From: JBCFAY01 sp038562375
GTDB lineage: Bacteria > Bacillota > Clostridia > Christensenellales > CAG-138
Reading direction: 5' to 3'
DNA length: 64,000 bases
Assembly (NCBI GenBank): GCA_038562375.1
Contig: JBCFAY010000010.1
Coordinates: forward strand, 58,185-122,184
Positions 41,360 through 51,393 of the stretch are shown piece by piece. The translations under genes were made by a program, and so were the position numbers. Position 1 is the stretch's first letter; the number at the start of each line of letters is the position of its first letter. The notes under the pieces are model-generated. The model did no database searches and was not told where the DNA came from. It saw nothing but the letters and a program-made list of their open reading frames with translations.

Positions 41360-44300
41360 ATGGACGGGATGAAATGGGATGAAGACGGATACCATGCGCT
41401 CGTTAATCTTATGGACCAGGGTTTTTTCATTATCGATATAACCTTTGATGAAAACGATAAGCCGATCGATATGTACTATGCGGAAGCGAACGCGGCCGCA
41501 ACCAAAATGCTCGGCCTGGATTATACCGGCAGGCGGCTGCGGGAGATGGACCCGAACGACGAGGAATACTGGCTCGAGATTTTCGGCAATGTCGCGCTGA
41601 CGGGGCAAAGCGTAAGGCTGGAGCGGTACGCGCAGCCGGACAAGAAGTGGTACAGCTACTACATTTTCAAAATAGGCGATGAAAAGAGCCGCAGGATCGG
41701 CAACATGTTTTTCGATATCACCGAGCGCAAACGGGCCGAGGATGCGCTCAGGGAGAGCGAGACAAAATACAGGGAGATTATGGAGCATGCGCCCGCGGGG
41801 ATCTATGAAGTGGATTTCCGCACAGGTCGCTTTGTATCCGTTAACGACGTGATGTGCATGATCTCGGGTACGGCAGGGAGGAATTGCTCCGTATGTCCCC
41901 GTTCGCGCTGCTGGATGAGGAAAGCGCAGAAAGGTTCCATCAAAGGATAAAGCAATGGCTATCGGGAGAAAAGCCGGATAAGAACGTTGATTATAAGGTG
42001 ATTGCCAAAGATGGAAAGGAACTCAACGTCCTTCTCAACGTTAAGTTCACACAAGACGAAAACGGCGTTCCCCTCGGCGCAGCGGTGATCGCGCACGATA
42101 TCACGGCGAGGAAAAAAGCGGAGGAGGCGCTCAAGGAAAGCGAGGAGCGGCTCCTTGCCCTTATGACGGCAACTTCAAACGTCATATACCGCATGAGCCC
42201 CGACTGGAAAACCATGACGAAGCTGTACGGGCGCGGGTTTCTCTCCGATACGGAGGAGGCCGATCCGAACTGGCTCGACAAATACATCCATCCCGACGAC
42301 CAGCCGTTTGTGCTTGAAGTGATCCAAGAATGTATTGAAGAAGAAAAGATTTTTGCGCTTGAGCACCGGGTATTTCGGGCCGACGGCGGCATCGGCTGGA
42401 CGTATTCGCGCGCCGTGCCCCTGTTTGACGAAAAAGGCAAAATCAGAGAATGGTTCGGAGCCGCAAGCGATATAACGCAGCGCAAGAGGACCGAAGAGGC
42501 TCTTCGCAGGAACGAGGAGCGGCAGGCGTACCTTCTAAGCTTAAGCGATGCGCTGCGGCCGCTCTCCGACGCCCAATCAATACAGGACGCCGCATCGCGT
42601 ATTCTGGCGGAGCATTTAAAAGCCTCGCAGGTGGATTACGCCGAATATTATGAAGATTTGGGATACTCCATGATTCGGTGCGAGAGCCTTGACGGCCCGG
42701 GGAGGAGCGCCGCCGGAAATCATAAAACAGACGATTATTCGGCATTCGTTAAGATTTTAAAGTCGGGTTCGGATTTGATCATACCGGATGTAAAGCTTCT
42801 TTCCGAAGTCCCGGAAGACCGGCGCGCGCGTTTGGAAAGCCTCGGTTTCCGGGCGCATCTTTCCATCCCATTCATCAAGAACGGCGCGCTTGTCGCTACG
42901 CTCACCGTCAGGCAGGCCGATCCGCGCGAATGGGACCCGCAGGAGATTTCGATTGTGCGGGAAACGGCGGAGCGCACGTGGGCCGCCGTGGAGCGCGCGA
43001 AGGCCGAGGAAGCGCTTAAGCAAAGCGAGGAGAAATACCGTCTCCTGTTCGACTCGATCGACGAAGGGTTCTGCATCGCCGAAGTCCTGTTCGACAAAAA
43101 CGATCGGCCGGTGGATTACCGCTTCCTGGAAGTGAACCGGTCTTTTGAAAGGCAGACGGGACTTGCGGATGCGGCAGGCCGCCGCATGCGGGAGATGGCC
43201 CCCGACAATGAGCAGCACTGGTTCGACAGCTACGGGCGCATCGCCCTCACCGGCGAACCCGCCCGTTTCCAGAATCCGGCCGCAGCGCTCGGCCGTTTTT
43301 TCGACGTTTACGCCTTTCGCGTCGGGAGGCCCGAGCAGCGGCGGGTGGCCATGCTTTTCAACGATATCACCGAGCGCAAACAGACCGAAGCGCAAGCCCA
43401 ACAAGCCAGCGACCAACTGGGAAAAAGAAACCTGGAGATATTGGATGAGCGCCGGCGCTTGTTCGACGTGCTGGAAGCATTGCCGGTGATGATCTGCCTG
43501 ATGACCCCCGACCATCAGGTCATTTTTTCCAACCGGAATTTCCAGGAGAAATTCGGTGAATCTGAAGGCCGCCGCTGTTATGAATATTGCTGCGGATATT
43601 CCGAACCCTGCTCTTTTTGCGAAGCGTTTGTGCCGCTTAAGACCGGGCAGCCGCACCGCTGGGAATTTATTTCCCCGATTGATGATTCCGTTGTCGACGC
43701 CTATGACCTTCCGTTCAGCGATACGGACGGCTCGCCGCTGATCCTCGAAATGGATATCGACATCACCGAGCGCAAGCGCGCCGAGAAGGCGCTGCGCGAG
43801 AGCCGCGCCCAACTCGAGGAGGAGTTGAGGGGCGCAAGGCTCCTGCAGGGGATAAGCACCGAGCTCCTTTATCAGCAGGACGCCCAGGAATTATATGAGA
43901 AAATCATCGATACCGCCTCGGCCATCATGCATGCACAATTCGCGAGCATACAGATGCTGAGCCCGAACGGGGATCAAGAAGGGAAGCTGCAACTGCTTGC
44001 TTACCGGGGATTTAATCAGAGGGCGGCAGAATTCTGGAAATATGTGGACCTATCGTCGGGTTCGTCCTGCGGGGAGGCCCTGCGTACCGGGAAGCGCATC
44101 ATCGTGCCCGACATAGAAAAATGCGGTTTTATTCAGGGAACAAAGGATCGGGAAATATACCTGCAAACCGGGATCCGCGCCGGACAGACGACGCCGCTTT
44201 ATTCGCTCAGCGGCAGGCCCGTGGGCATGATCTCTACCCACTGGAGCGAGCCGTACATTCCTTCGGAAAGCGAACTGAGGCTGTTGGATGTTCTGGCCAG

Positions 44301-45519
44301 GCAGGCTGCCGACGTCATCGACCGGAGGCAATTCGAGCAGGCGCTGCAGGAGAGCGAAAAAAAGGCAAACGCGCTGGTCGGGGAACTTGAAAAAGCGGAC
44401 AAAAACAAGAACGAATTCATCAGCGTTCTATCCCACGAACTGCGCAATCCGCTGGCCGCGATTTCCGCAGGGATTCAACTCCTTGATGTTGCAAAGGATA
44501 AAAATCAAACGGGAAGAGCGAAAGAGATCATGAAACGCCAGACGAACCAGTTGTGCAGGCTGGTCGACGACCTGTTGGATCTGACGCGGATCAACCGGAA
44601 CAAGATCAGGCTGAAAAAAGAAACGATCAATTTGAATGGAATCGTAAAGGGCGCCGTGGAGGACATCGGGCCTGCATACGGCAAAAAAGGCGTAAAGCTT
44701 TGTACGAGGATCCAAACAAAGCCGATCTCCCTGGATGCCGATCCCGTACGCATTGCCCAGATGATCGAGAACATTTTGTATAACGCGCTTAAATTTACGC
44801 AGGCAAACGGCGTAGTCCGCCTGACGTTAAAAACGGAGAAAAACGATGCGGTCATCAGCGTAAAAGACAACGGCAAAGGAATAAGCCCTGAAATCATGCC
44901 GCAATTGTTTACGCCTTTTACCCAGGCCGAACATACGCTGGACAGGAGTTCGGGCGGCCTCGGCCTGGGGCTTTCCATCGTCAAGGGGATCGTGGATCTG
45001 CACGGCGGCGATGTAAGCGCGTATAGCGAAGGCCGGGAGAAAGGGTCTACCTTTACCATACGTTTGCCGATGATCGCGGGAGATCACCAGGCGGCAGAGA
45101 AGCGGACATCGGGCAGTACGATCAAAAAAGGACTAAACGTATTGATCATCGAGGACAACAAGGATTTTGCGGAACTCCTTTGCTCCATACTCAGGATGCA
45201 GGGGCACGAAATATCGATAGCGGCCGACGGTGTGGAAGGCATACAGAAAGCAAAGGAGCAGATCCCGGACGTTATTCTCTGCGATATCGGGCTGCCGGGG
45301 ATAAACGGATTCGAGGTAGCCGGGAGGATGCGGGAGGATATCAACCTTAAAAATGTATACCTGATTGCGTTGACGGGGTATGCCGGGAATCTTGATGCCG
45401 ATCTTGCCAAAAAATCCGGGTTCGACATGCATTTGGCGAAACCCGTGGATGCGGCTTCGCTTGAGAAAGTCCTTGCAGAAGTCAAAGCCGGAAGAGGCGC
45501 TCCGGGACAGGAAAATTGA
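41360..45519 (+). pseudogene. hybrid sensor histidine kinase with many PAS/GAF domains, interrupted by a frameshift
   Basis: Frame 1 (41360-41950) encodes a PAS domain (LMDQGFFIIDITFDENDKPI ... FFDITERKRAEDAL) and half of a second one. Frame 2 takes over near 41855 (HDLGYGREELLRMSPFALLDEES) and runs to 45519. The rest has PAS, GAF, PAS, PAS and GAF domains, then HisKA (FISVLSHELRNPLAAISAG), HATPase (NILYNALKFTQ, DNGKGIS, GGLGLGLSIVKG) and a receiver (LIIEDNKDFAELL, DVILCDIGLPGING). Adding one base at TGC/ATG near 41857 restores a continuous protein of about 1385 residues. All catalytic motifs are intact, so the shift may be recent, programmed, or a sequencing error. It is soluble, with no membrane span. 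Confidence 0.85.
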
Positions 45520-45537
45520 ACCGTTCGGCGAACGATT

Positions 45538-45628
45538 TCAGGCCCCGGCGTCCCGCGCGAAGCGAACGGCGCGGCGCAAGAAGGGGCGGGAGGGCAGGGT
45601 CGACCGCCCTTGCCCCGCCGTTTTGAGT
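45538..45628 (+). repeat. tmRNA-tail repeat core, copy 12 (diverged)
   Basis: CAGGCCCCGGCGTCCCGCGC then GAAGCGAACGGCGCGGCGCAAG match the family core. The tail has become GGTCGACCGCCCTTGCCCCGCC. It lies directly after the sensor-kinase stop. Confidence 0.6.
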
Positions 45629-45708
45629 TGACTAAATGCAATACCGAAAAGCCATGTTTACGGGCTTTCCGGTACTCTGAGACATTTTATGTGAATGCAA
45701 AAGCTAAA

Positions 45709-46887
45709 CTATTTGCGGGCGCACATTTCCCCGATACTTTCGATCTCTTCCAACGTATAATCCGCTATTTTGGTATTCAGCCGCCCGAGCGAAGCCAGAA
45801 GCTCGTAACACCCCGCTATATCGGCGAGTTCCTTAATATCTACATTCGGCCCTATCACTTCCGCATAACGATACTTTTGCAGAACCTCTTCGGGTACGTC
45901 CGTAACGTCGATCGTCGTCATGCCGAGCGATATTTTGCCGACTACGGAAACAGGATAGCCCGCAATCCATAGATACGCCCCGACGGGCGCGTCGTCTTTT
46001 TCACTCAACGACCGCAAATAACCGTCTTTGTATCCGATGTGCGCCAGCGCAATCCGCATATCGCGTTTGGCGGTATAAGAACCTCCGTAGCCGATGGTTT
46101 GCCCTTTTTTTACCGACTTTATCTGAGATATTTTTACATAAATCTCGATCGCGCCTTTCGCGGACGGGTCGATAGGGTGCGCCTTGTTGGGAGCCCCGCC
46201 CACCAAACCGATCCCGATACGCACCATATCAAAATTAAAGATCGTATTGTCCAGCAAAATCGTACTGTCGGTACAGGCGAACGAAACGGGGCGCTTCGGG
46301 AGCTTTTTTAAATACTGTTGCAGAACCGCCAATTGTTCATAACAATGGGTCGGATCGTCGCCTTTGATATCATAGAAATGGCTCATATAGAATTCCACGT
46401 CAAAATCCGAGATCCATTCCCCATAGTGCCGGCTCAATTCTTCAACCTCGTCGTCCAGTAGACCGATCCGGTTCATATGGGTGTCCAAATGGATAACCGC
46501 GCTCTTTCCGCCGTATCCCTTGCAACACTCATTCCAACGCCGGATCTGCTCCAAACAATTCAGGCAAGGCGCGATGCGGTACCGGAGGAAATAGGTCTCT
46601 TCCCCATCCAACAATCCCGCCATCGCAAAGATCTTTGCATCCTGAAAAGGCAGAATTTTGCGCAATTGAATCCCTTCGCAGAGCTCCTCTACAAAAAAGT
46701 GCCTGCATCCTGTTTCGTACAGCGCCGGTGCGATCAGCTCCATCTTCGCGCCGTGAACATCGGCCTTTAAGACGGCCGCGCAAATCGTATTGGTTTTGCC
46801 GACCTTTTGCCGAAATAACTGATAATTACGGACCACTGCCTCGACGTCCACGATCCGTACAATCGGCCGTTGCCCAAACGCTTGCAT
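45709..46887 (-). CDS. alr: alanine racemase-like PLP enzyme
   Basis: A 392-aa fold-III racemase. The PLP lysine is in ICAAVLKADVHGAKM, with HLDTHMNRIGL, VRIGIGLVGG and the second catalytic Tyr region QTIGYGGSYTAKRDMRIALAHIGYKDGYLR. It would supply D-alanine for the cell wall. Some features differ from standard Alr (LKADVHGAK rather than VKANAYGHG), so a different amino acid racemase is possible. Start ATG 46887 fits the family; a GTG at 46920 adds 11 residues and neither has a clear ribosome site. Confidence 0.82.
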   Translation of the reverse strand: MQAFGQRPIVRIVDVEAVVRNYQLFRQKVGKTNTICAAVLKADVHGAKMELIAPALYETGCRHFFVEELCEGIQLRKILPFQDAKIFAMAGLLDGEETYFLRYRIAPCLNCLEQIRRWNECCKGYGGKSAVIHLDTHMNRIGLLDDEVEELSRHYGEWISDFDVEFYMSHFYDIKGDDPTHCYEQLAVLQQYLKKLPKRPVSFACTDSTILLDNTIFNFDMVRIGIGLVGGAPNKAHPIDPSAKGAIEIYVKISQIKSVKKGQTIGYGGSYTAKRDMRIALAHIGYKDGYLRSLSEKDDAPVGAYLWIAGYPVSVVGKISLGMTTIDVTDVPEEVLQKYRYAEVIGPNVDIKELADIAGCYELLASLGRLNTKIADYTLEEIESIGEMCARK

Positions 46888-47294
46888 TGGAATATCCCGA
46901 AATGAACCCAACCCGATCACCCGTTCTTTTAGACTTACCCATTTAAATGAAACCCTGAAATACTTCCCAATTCAAGGTTTTCTTAAAATTGAAGCATTTT
47001 AGATATCATAACATGTTTTCTTCCGATAGAGAACCGGAACATAGTAAAGCTCCCGATATTCCTCTGCGCTGTGTTCGGCCGGTTTGTCTGCGGTTTTATC
47101 GCAGGATTGTCGGCGTGATTTTGCGCCCGCTGTAATGAAATTCGTGCAAATCGTTTGCTAAAAAAAATAATAAACACTTGAATTAGAGCGGGAAATCTGA
47201 GAACATGAAAATTATCCGGAAAGCCTATCCTATAAACTACGGCAGGGGTTTCCTGCTTTTGTGTTTTACTATAGAAGCAAACGGAGGGATAAAA

Positions 47295-48479
47295 ATGGGA
47301 AAAGCACTGACTTCTAAGGTTACCTGGGTCGGCAAGGTAGATTGGGAATTAAAGAAGTTTCACGGGGACGAATACTCGACGGGGAAAGGCTCGTCCTATA
47401 ACTCCTATCTCGTAAGGGACGGGAAAAACGTGCTGATCGATACGGTCTGGAAGCCGTTTGACGAGGAGTTTGTGGACAGCCTGCGGCAGGAAATCGATTT
47501 GAAAGAGATCGACTATATCGTCGCCAACCATGCGGAGATCGATCACAGCGGCGCGCTGCCGGAGCTTATGCGCCACATCCCCGATACGCCGATCTACTGC
47601 ACGGCCAACGCGGTCAAATCGCTCAAGGGGCATTATCACCAGGACTGGAACTTTGTAACGGTAAAGACCGGGGATACGCTTGAGCTAGAGAGCACGAAGC
47701 TGATTTTTGTGGAAGCGCCGATGCTGCACTGGCCGGACAGCATGTTCTGCTACCTTACGGGTGAGAATCTCCTGTTCTCCAACGACGCGTTCGGCCAGCA
47801 TTATGCCACGGAATCCCTGTATAACGACGGGGTGGATTCCTCCGAGCTTTACGCCGAGGCCATCAAGTATTACGCAAACATACTGACTCCGTTTTCACCG
47901 CTGGTCATAAAAAAGACCAACGAGGTGCTGGGCTTCGGGCTGCCGGTGAATATGATCTGCCCGAGCCACGGGGTGATATGGAAGGAAGATCCTGTGCAGA
48001 TCGTCCAGGCATACCTGAAATGGGCGGATTCTTACCGCGAGAATCAAGTCTGCATCGTCTATGATACCATGTGGGGCGCAACGCGCCGCATGGCCGAGGC
48101 GGTCGCGGCGGGCATACTGAGCCGTGACCCGGGCGTGACGGTGAAGCTGATGAATGCGGCGAAACAGGACAAGAACGATATCATCACGGAGATCTTCCGC
48201 TCAAAAACGGTTGTTGTGGGTTCGTCCACGATCAACCGCGGCATACTGCATTCCATCGGCGGCCTGCTGGAGATGATAAAGGGACTCAGGTTTACGGGAA
48301 AGAGCGCGGCGGCATTCGGCAGCTACGGCTGGAGCGGAGAGTCCGTCGGGCAGATCTCTAAAGCGCTTGCGGATTCCGGCTTCCGCGTGCTCGGCGACGG
48401 GATCAAGGCCCTTTGGGTGCCGGATGAAGCCGGTCTGGCCGAGTGCGAAGAATATGGAAGAACCATAGCGGCGCCGTGA
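47295..48479 (+). CDS. fprA: flavodiiron protein (FprA-type)
   Basis: A 394-aa protein. The beta-lactamase-like diiron domain has NHAEIDHSGALPELM (H-x-E-x-D-H ligands), MLHWPDSMFCYL and a later ICPSHGVIWKEDP. The C-terminal flavodoxin domain (VCIVYDTMWGATRRMAEAVA ... FGSYGWSGESV) binds FMN. It reduces O2 to water and/or NO to N2O, protecting anaerobes. No rubredoxin domain is attached. GGAGGG lies 7 bp before ATG 47295, and the upstream extension is not conserved-looking. Confidence 0.95.
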   Translation: MGKALTSKVTWVGKVDWELKKFHGDEYSTGKGSSYNSYLVRDGKNVLIDTVWKPFDEEFVDSLRQEIDLKEIDYIVANHAEIDHSGALPELMRHIPDTPIYCTANAVKSLKGHYHQDWNFVTVKTGDTLELESTKLIFVEAPMLHWPDSMFCYLTGENLLFSNDAFGQHYATESLYNDGVDSSELYAEAIKYYANILTPFSPLVIKKTNEVLGFGLPVNMICPSHGVIWKEDPVQIVQAYLKWADSYRENQVCIVYDTMWGATRRMAEAVAAGILSRDPGVTVKLMNAAKQDKNDIITEIFRSKTVVVGSSTINRGILHSIGGLLEMIKGLRFTGKSAAAFGSYGWSGESVGQISKALADSGFRVLGDGIKALWVPDEAGLAECEEYGRTIAAP

Positions 48480-48598
48480 AAAGGCGCAATCCCTTTTGAG
48501 TTTTGAAACCGTTCAAACATAGATGCGGTCGGCAGGATAAAATCACCGGCGGTTGCGGCGGAGTGAACGTGAAATCGTATCAATATCGCCGCATGAGG

Positions 48599-48715
48599 CA
48601 AACGATCGCAGGCGCCTGCTAGGGGGCCTGCGATCGTTTGCTCTTGCAGGCTGAGGGGAGCCGAACGGGCTGAAAACGAAAACTGTTTGGCGGGCGGTTT
48701 TCCGGTCTCGGCTTT
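48599..48715 (+). repeat. terminator hairpin plus tmRNA-tail repeat head, copy 13
   Basis: CAAACGATCGCAGGC/GCCTGCGATCGTTTG (48599-48640) is a strong stem. GAGGGGAGCCGAACGGGCTG and an AAAACTGTTTGGCGGGCGGTTTTCCGG hairpin follow, matching the first half of copies 1-2. The core and tail are absent. Confidence 0.6.
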
Positions 48716-48886
48716 GATTGACGGTGGAAATATTTTAAAGTAAAATTAGGGGCAAGATTAAAGCACCGCGCAGATTTATCCAAATCCAAATCAAGCATTG
48801 TTATATGCAAAAACGGACTGTAGCCGGACAGCGTATTCTGCAACAGGCTTGGAACCAAAGCTTTGCGGCAGACCAAGGAGAATCGC

Positions 48887-48961
48887 ATGAAATTTCTGAT
48901 ATGGGTCGGCTTATTTTCGTTGCATGCGCTATCATCATTCTTTCTGAGGTTTCCATATTAG
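48887..48961 (+). CDS. possible 24-aa hydrophobic peptide
   Basis: AAGGAG lies 6 bp before ATG 48887, an ideal ribosome site. The product is MKFLIWVGLFSLHALSSFFL followed by RFPY, one membrane span. A second frame starting at ATG 48901 (MGRLIFVACAIIILSEVSIL...) is also hydrophobic and runs into the start of the next gene. Only one can be right, and either could be the remnant of a larger membrane-protein gene. Confidence 0.35.
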   Translation: MKFLIWVGLFSLHALSSFFLRFPY

Positions 48962-49006
48962 TTAAATCTGGTTTTAATGATTGCATGATTTTGGGAGGGG
49001 CAGTTT

Positions 49007-49483
49007 ATGAGAAGCGCTAAAGGATCGGATCATTTTCCATATAGCTCAAAACTCGTGTGCTACATTGAGGTGGACAAGCATGGTAACGTATCGCAGATTG
49101 ACCATAGCGCTTCCGCGATGTTTGCCGCATATCACAATGCCGTTGACGGCAGAAGCAAAATCTATGCTGTGTGGCCTGGCAATTACCGAAGCGATTTATT
49201 CGAAATTGACGATCTAAATGCGCTTGCGGACGCTTTTGGCGTACCCCGACCTGATCCGCATGTCCATCAGTTAGAATGGGCACTGAGCAAAATTGATGAC
49301 GGAAAATCTTTGTTTGCAGCTGTGGATATTGTTTTTCACTGCGGTTGCCGGCTGGGTTTTGACAACATCAAAAAATTCGCTATGGATATGAAGGAACAGA
49401 AGCATTGGGATGTTGCAACATCAAAGGGGATCAGCGGAACAGGGAACAGGTATACAATCTCTGTTCGGCGCAGCAGCCTGTAG
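49007..49483 (+). CDS. hypothetical protein
   Basis: A 158-aa soluble protein, MRSAKGSDHFPYSSKLVCYI and on. GGGAGGGG precedes the ATG. The first part (LVCYIEVDKHGNVSQIDHSASAMFAAYHNAVDGRSKIYAVWPGNYRSDLFEID) looks like a compact alpha/beta domain. The last 30 residues are basic and less regular (GISGTGNRYTISVRRSSL) and may be a new end after a rearrangement, since protein-like sequence continues in the same frame past the stop. Not recognised. Confidence 0.55.
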   Translation: MRSAKGSDHFPYSSKLVCYIEVDKHGNVSQIDHSASAMFAAYHNAVDGRSKIYAVWPGNYRSDLFEIDDLNALADAFGVPRPDPHVHQLEWALSKIDDGKSLFAAVDIVFHCGCRLGFDNIKKFAMDMKEQKHWDVATSKGISGTGNRYTISVRRSSL

Positions 49484-49675
49484 CGGGGTCCGTATGCGCC
49501 CGGCGCCTTCTGCCTTGCCGGGTTGCTGCCGGAGGCTTCGAAGCATATTGTATATTTCCTGCTGATACCGGCCGGTGCGCTTGCCGCCGCGTCGCTGGCC
49601 GCAAAAGCCGTGCGATGCGTTCGATTCGTAAAGCTGTTTAGGCGCGCCGATGCCGGGCGGCCCAATTGCGCCTGA
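49484..49675 (+). pseudogene. remnant of a hydrophobic coding region after the stop of the preceding gene
   Basis: In the same frame as the preceding gene, directly after its TAG, codons read RGPYAPGAFCLAGLLPEASK then HIVYFLLIPAGALAAASLAA, ending in TGA. This looks like the tail of a membrane protein. No start or ribosome site is present. 49676-49790 holds nothing recognisable. Confidence 0.3.
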
Positions 49676-49790
49676 GGATACGGCGGCGACGGGCATTGAA
49701 GTTTTAACGCAAACGCAACAGCTGCGAAATCGGGTGGATTCGCCGCTGCCGTGCTTTATAAGATCGGCTGCGGCGATTTTGCCGCTTCCC

Positions 49791-50255
49791 TTAAATTGCG
49801 CTCAGTCTGCCGACGATGTCGGCGATTTGCCGGTCGCGCGTTTCGCCCGACCAATTGACGACGCCGCTGACCGCAATGTCCGCTCCCTTTCCCTTGCAGG
49901 CGGATTCGATCTGGCGCACCGCATGATTGCCGCCCAGCCATGCCTTTTTGAGCTGCTGCGTTACAAAGCAGCAAACTTTTTTACCTTCAAGGCTTGAAAC
50001 CTGCGATAGGTACAGCTTCATAACGGGCGCGAGGGAAAACGCCTGAACCGGGGACGCAAAAATGACGGCGTCGTATGCGTCGACATCCGGGGCGGATTTT
50101 AGCTTGACCGGACCGGATGCGCGCGGGTCGTTATGGACCGACTCCACCCGCGCAACGCTTGCCGCGTGCCCGTTGGCCCTTAGCGCCTGCTCCAGCTTTT
50201 GCGCGACCGACAGCGTGTTTCCCGTGTGGGAGTATACGATGATTCCTACGTTCAT
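49791..50255 (-). CDS. flavodoxin-family protein
   Basis: A 154-aa protein starting MNVGIIVYSHTGNTLSVAQK, the FMN phosphate-binding loop (SHTGNT). DAVIFASPVQAFSLAPVMKLYL and KVCCFVTQQL provide the isoalloxazine-binding loops. It is probably a flavodoxin-like electron carrier or quinone/iron reductase. AAAGGAG lies 7 bp before the ATG. It is monocistronic. Confidence 0.88.
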   Translation of the reverse strand: MNVGIIVYSHTGNTLSVAQKLEQALRANGHAASVARVESVHNDPRASGPVKLKSAPDVDAYDAVIFASPVQAFSLAPVMKLYLSQVSSLEGKKVCCFVTQQLKKAWLGGNHAVRQIESACKGKGADIAVSGVVNWSGETRDRQIADIVGRLSAI

Positions 50256-50347
50256 TTTTTTATCTCCTTTTTTATCTCTTTAAAATAAAGTCAACGATCC
50301 TGTAAATTTGACCCCGAAGGGGCCGTCCTGCGCGAAGCGCCTGAATC

Positions 50348-51058
50348 CTACAGGATATCCCTCAAAAGCATGACCACCTTGCCCAACACCCTGCATTGCT
50401 CCAGATCGCTGCCCTCGATGCGGCGGGCCTTGTATTCGGGGTTGATCGGGATCAGTTCCATCCAGTCCTCGCCGTAAACATAGACCACTTTTTTCAGCGT
50501 CGCCTCGTCGCCGTTGTACATGATGACCGCAATGCTGCCGCTGTCGACCGACGTCGTGCGCTGGACGAGGACCTTGTCCCCGTTGAGGAACTGCGGATAC
50601 ATGCTGTCGCCCTTTACGGCGAGCACAAAGTACTCGGACGGGTCGTGCCCCTTTAAAAACCCGGTGGGGATCGGCGTTTGCTCCCCGGTGTACTCCTCGG
50701 TGGCCAGGTTGTCGTACCCCGCGGCGATGGAGCCGATGACGGGGAAATAAACGATTCCGACGGAAGCGTCCGCCGCTTTGCCGCCTGCGCTTTTTATCCC
50801 CGGCTCCGTTTTGTTCGGCAGCAGGGAGACCTGCTGATCGTCCAAATCGCGGATCAATTGATCGAAATCCGCGCCGACCCCGTTCGCGACCTTTCTGACG
50901 ACATCGATGGAGGGAGCGATCGGCTTGCCGGTTTGGGGATTCCGGTTGTTCTCCAGCATGGATATATAACTTTTGCTGATCCCGCATTTGGCGGCGAACT
51001 CGTCCATGGACAGCCGGTGTTCCTCCCGAAACGCTTTGATTATTTTACCGAGAGTCAT
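50348..51058 (-). CDS. phage-type repressor, XRE HTH plus S24 (LexA-like) autopeptidase
   Basis: A 236-aa protein. The N-terminal HTH is LSMDEFAAKCGISKSYISMLENNRNPQTGKPI. The self-cleavage site is Ala-Gly in VIGSIAAGYDN. The peptidase domain has catalytic Ser in LAVKGDSMYPQFLNGDKV and Lys in EATLKKVVYV. DNA damage (RecA) would trigger cleavage and derepression. It is the leftward gene of a divergent switch and marks the immunity region of a prophage. Confidence 0.92.
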   Translation of the reverse strand: MTLGKIIKAFREEHRLSMDEFAAKCGISKSYISMLENNRNPQTGKPIAPSIDVVRKVANGVGADFDQLIRDLDDQQVSLLPNKTEPGIKSAGGKAADASVGIVYFPVIGSIAAGYDNLATEEYTGEQTPIPTGFLKGHDPSEYFVLAVKGDSMYPQFLNGDKVLVQRTTSVDSGSIAVIMYNGDEATLKKVVYVYGEDWMELIPINPEYKARRIEGSDLEQCRVLGKVVMLLRDIL

Positions 51059-51090
51059 ATCTTCTTCCGCTCCTTCCGATCATCGTGTTC

Positions 51091-51166
51091 ATTATATTGT
51101 ACATCGTGCGATAAGTCAATATTATTGTTTAATATACTTGACGAAAGTTGTTTAATGCGCTAAACT
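51091..51166. promoter_or_regulatory. divergent phage switch: two promoters and operators
   Basis: Leftward: TTGACT (complement of 51114-51119), 17 bp, TATAAT (complement of 51091-51096). Rightward: TTGACG (51139-51144), 16 bp, TAAACT (51161-51166). Operator-like sites are GTTTAATATACTTGAC (51127-51142) and GTTTAATGCGCTAAAC (51150-51165), 23 bp apart, overlapping the rightward -35 and -10 boxes. Confidence 0.7.
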
Positions 51167-51192
51167 AAATACAGCAATAGGAGGTGAGCAGC

Positions 51193-51393
51193 TTGGAAAA
51201 TAAGCTTAAGGAGATTCGCTCCGAGATGGGCCTTACCCAAAAGAAACTGGCCGAAAAGTCGGGCGTTTCGCGCACGGTGATCGCCGGGATAGAAAGCGGG
51301 TCGACCTTTGTCACCACAACGAAAACGCTGTGTAGGCTCGCCGACAGCCTCGGGAAAGCGGTGAGCGAGATTTTTTTTCTCAAATGTGTTTAA
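51193..51393 (+). CDS. Cro-like XRE regulator
   Basis: A 66-aa protein starting at TTG, LENKLKEIRSEMGLTQKKLA and on, with HTH TQKKLAEKSGVSRTVIAGIESGSTFVTTTKTLCRLADSLGKAVSEIF. AGGAGGTG lies 8 bp upstream. It faces the S24 repressor and is probably the Cro partner of the switch. A third operator palindrome overlaps its stop codon. Confidence 0.85.
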   Translation: MENKLKEIRSEMGLTQKKLAEKSGVSRTVIAGIESGSTFVTTTKTLCRLADSLGKAVSEIFFLKCV

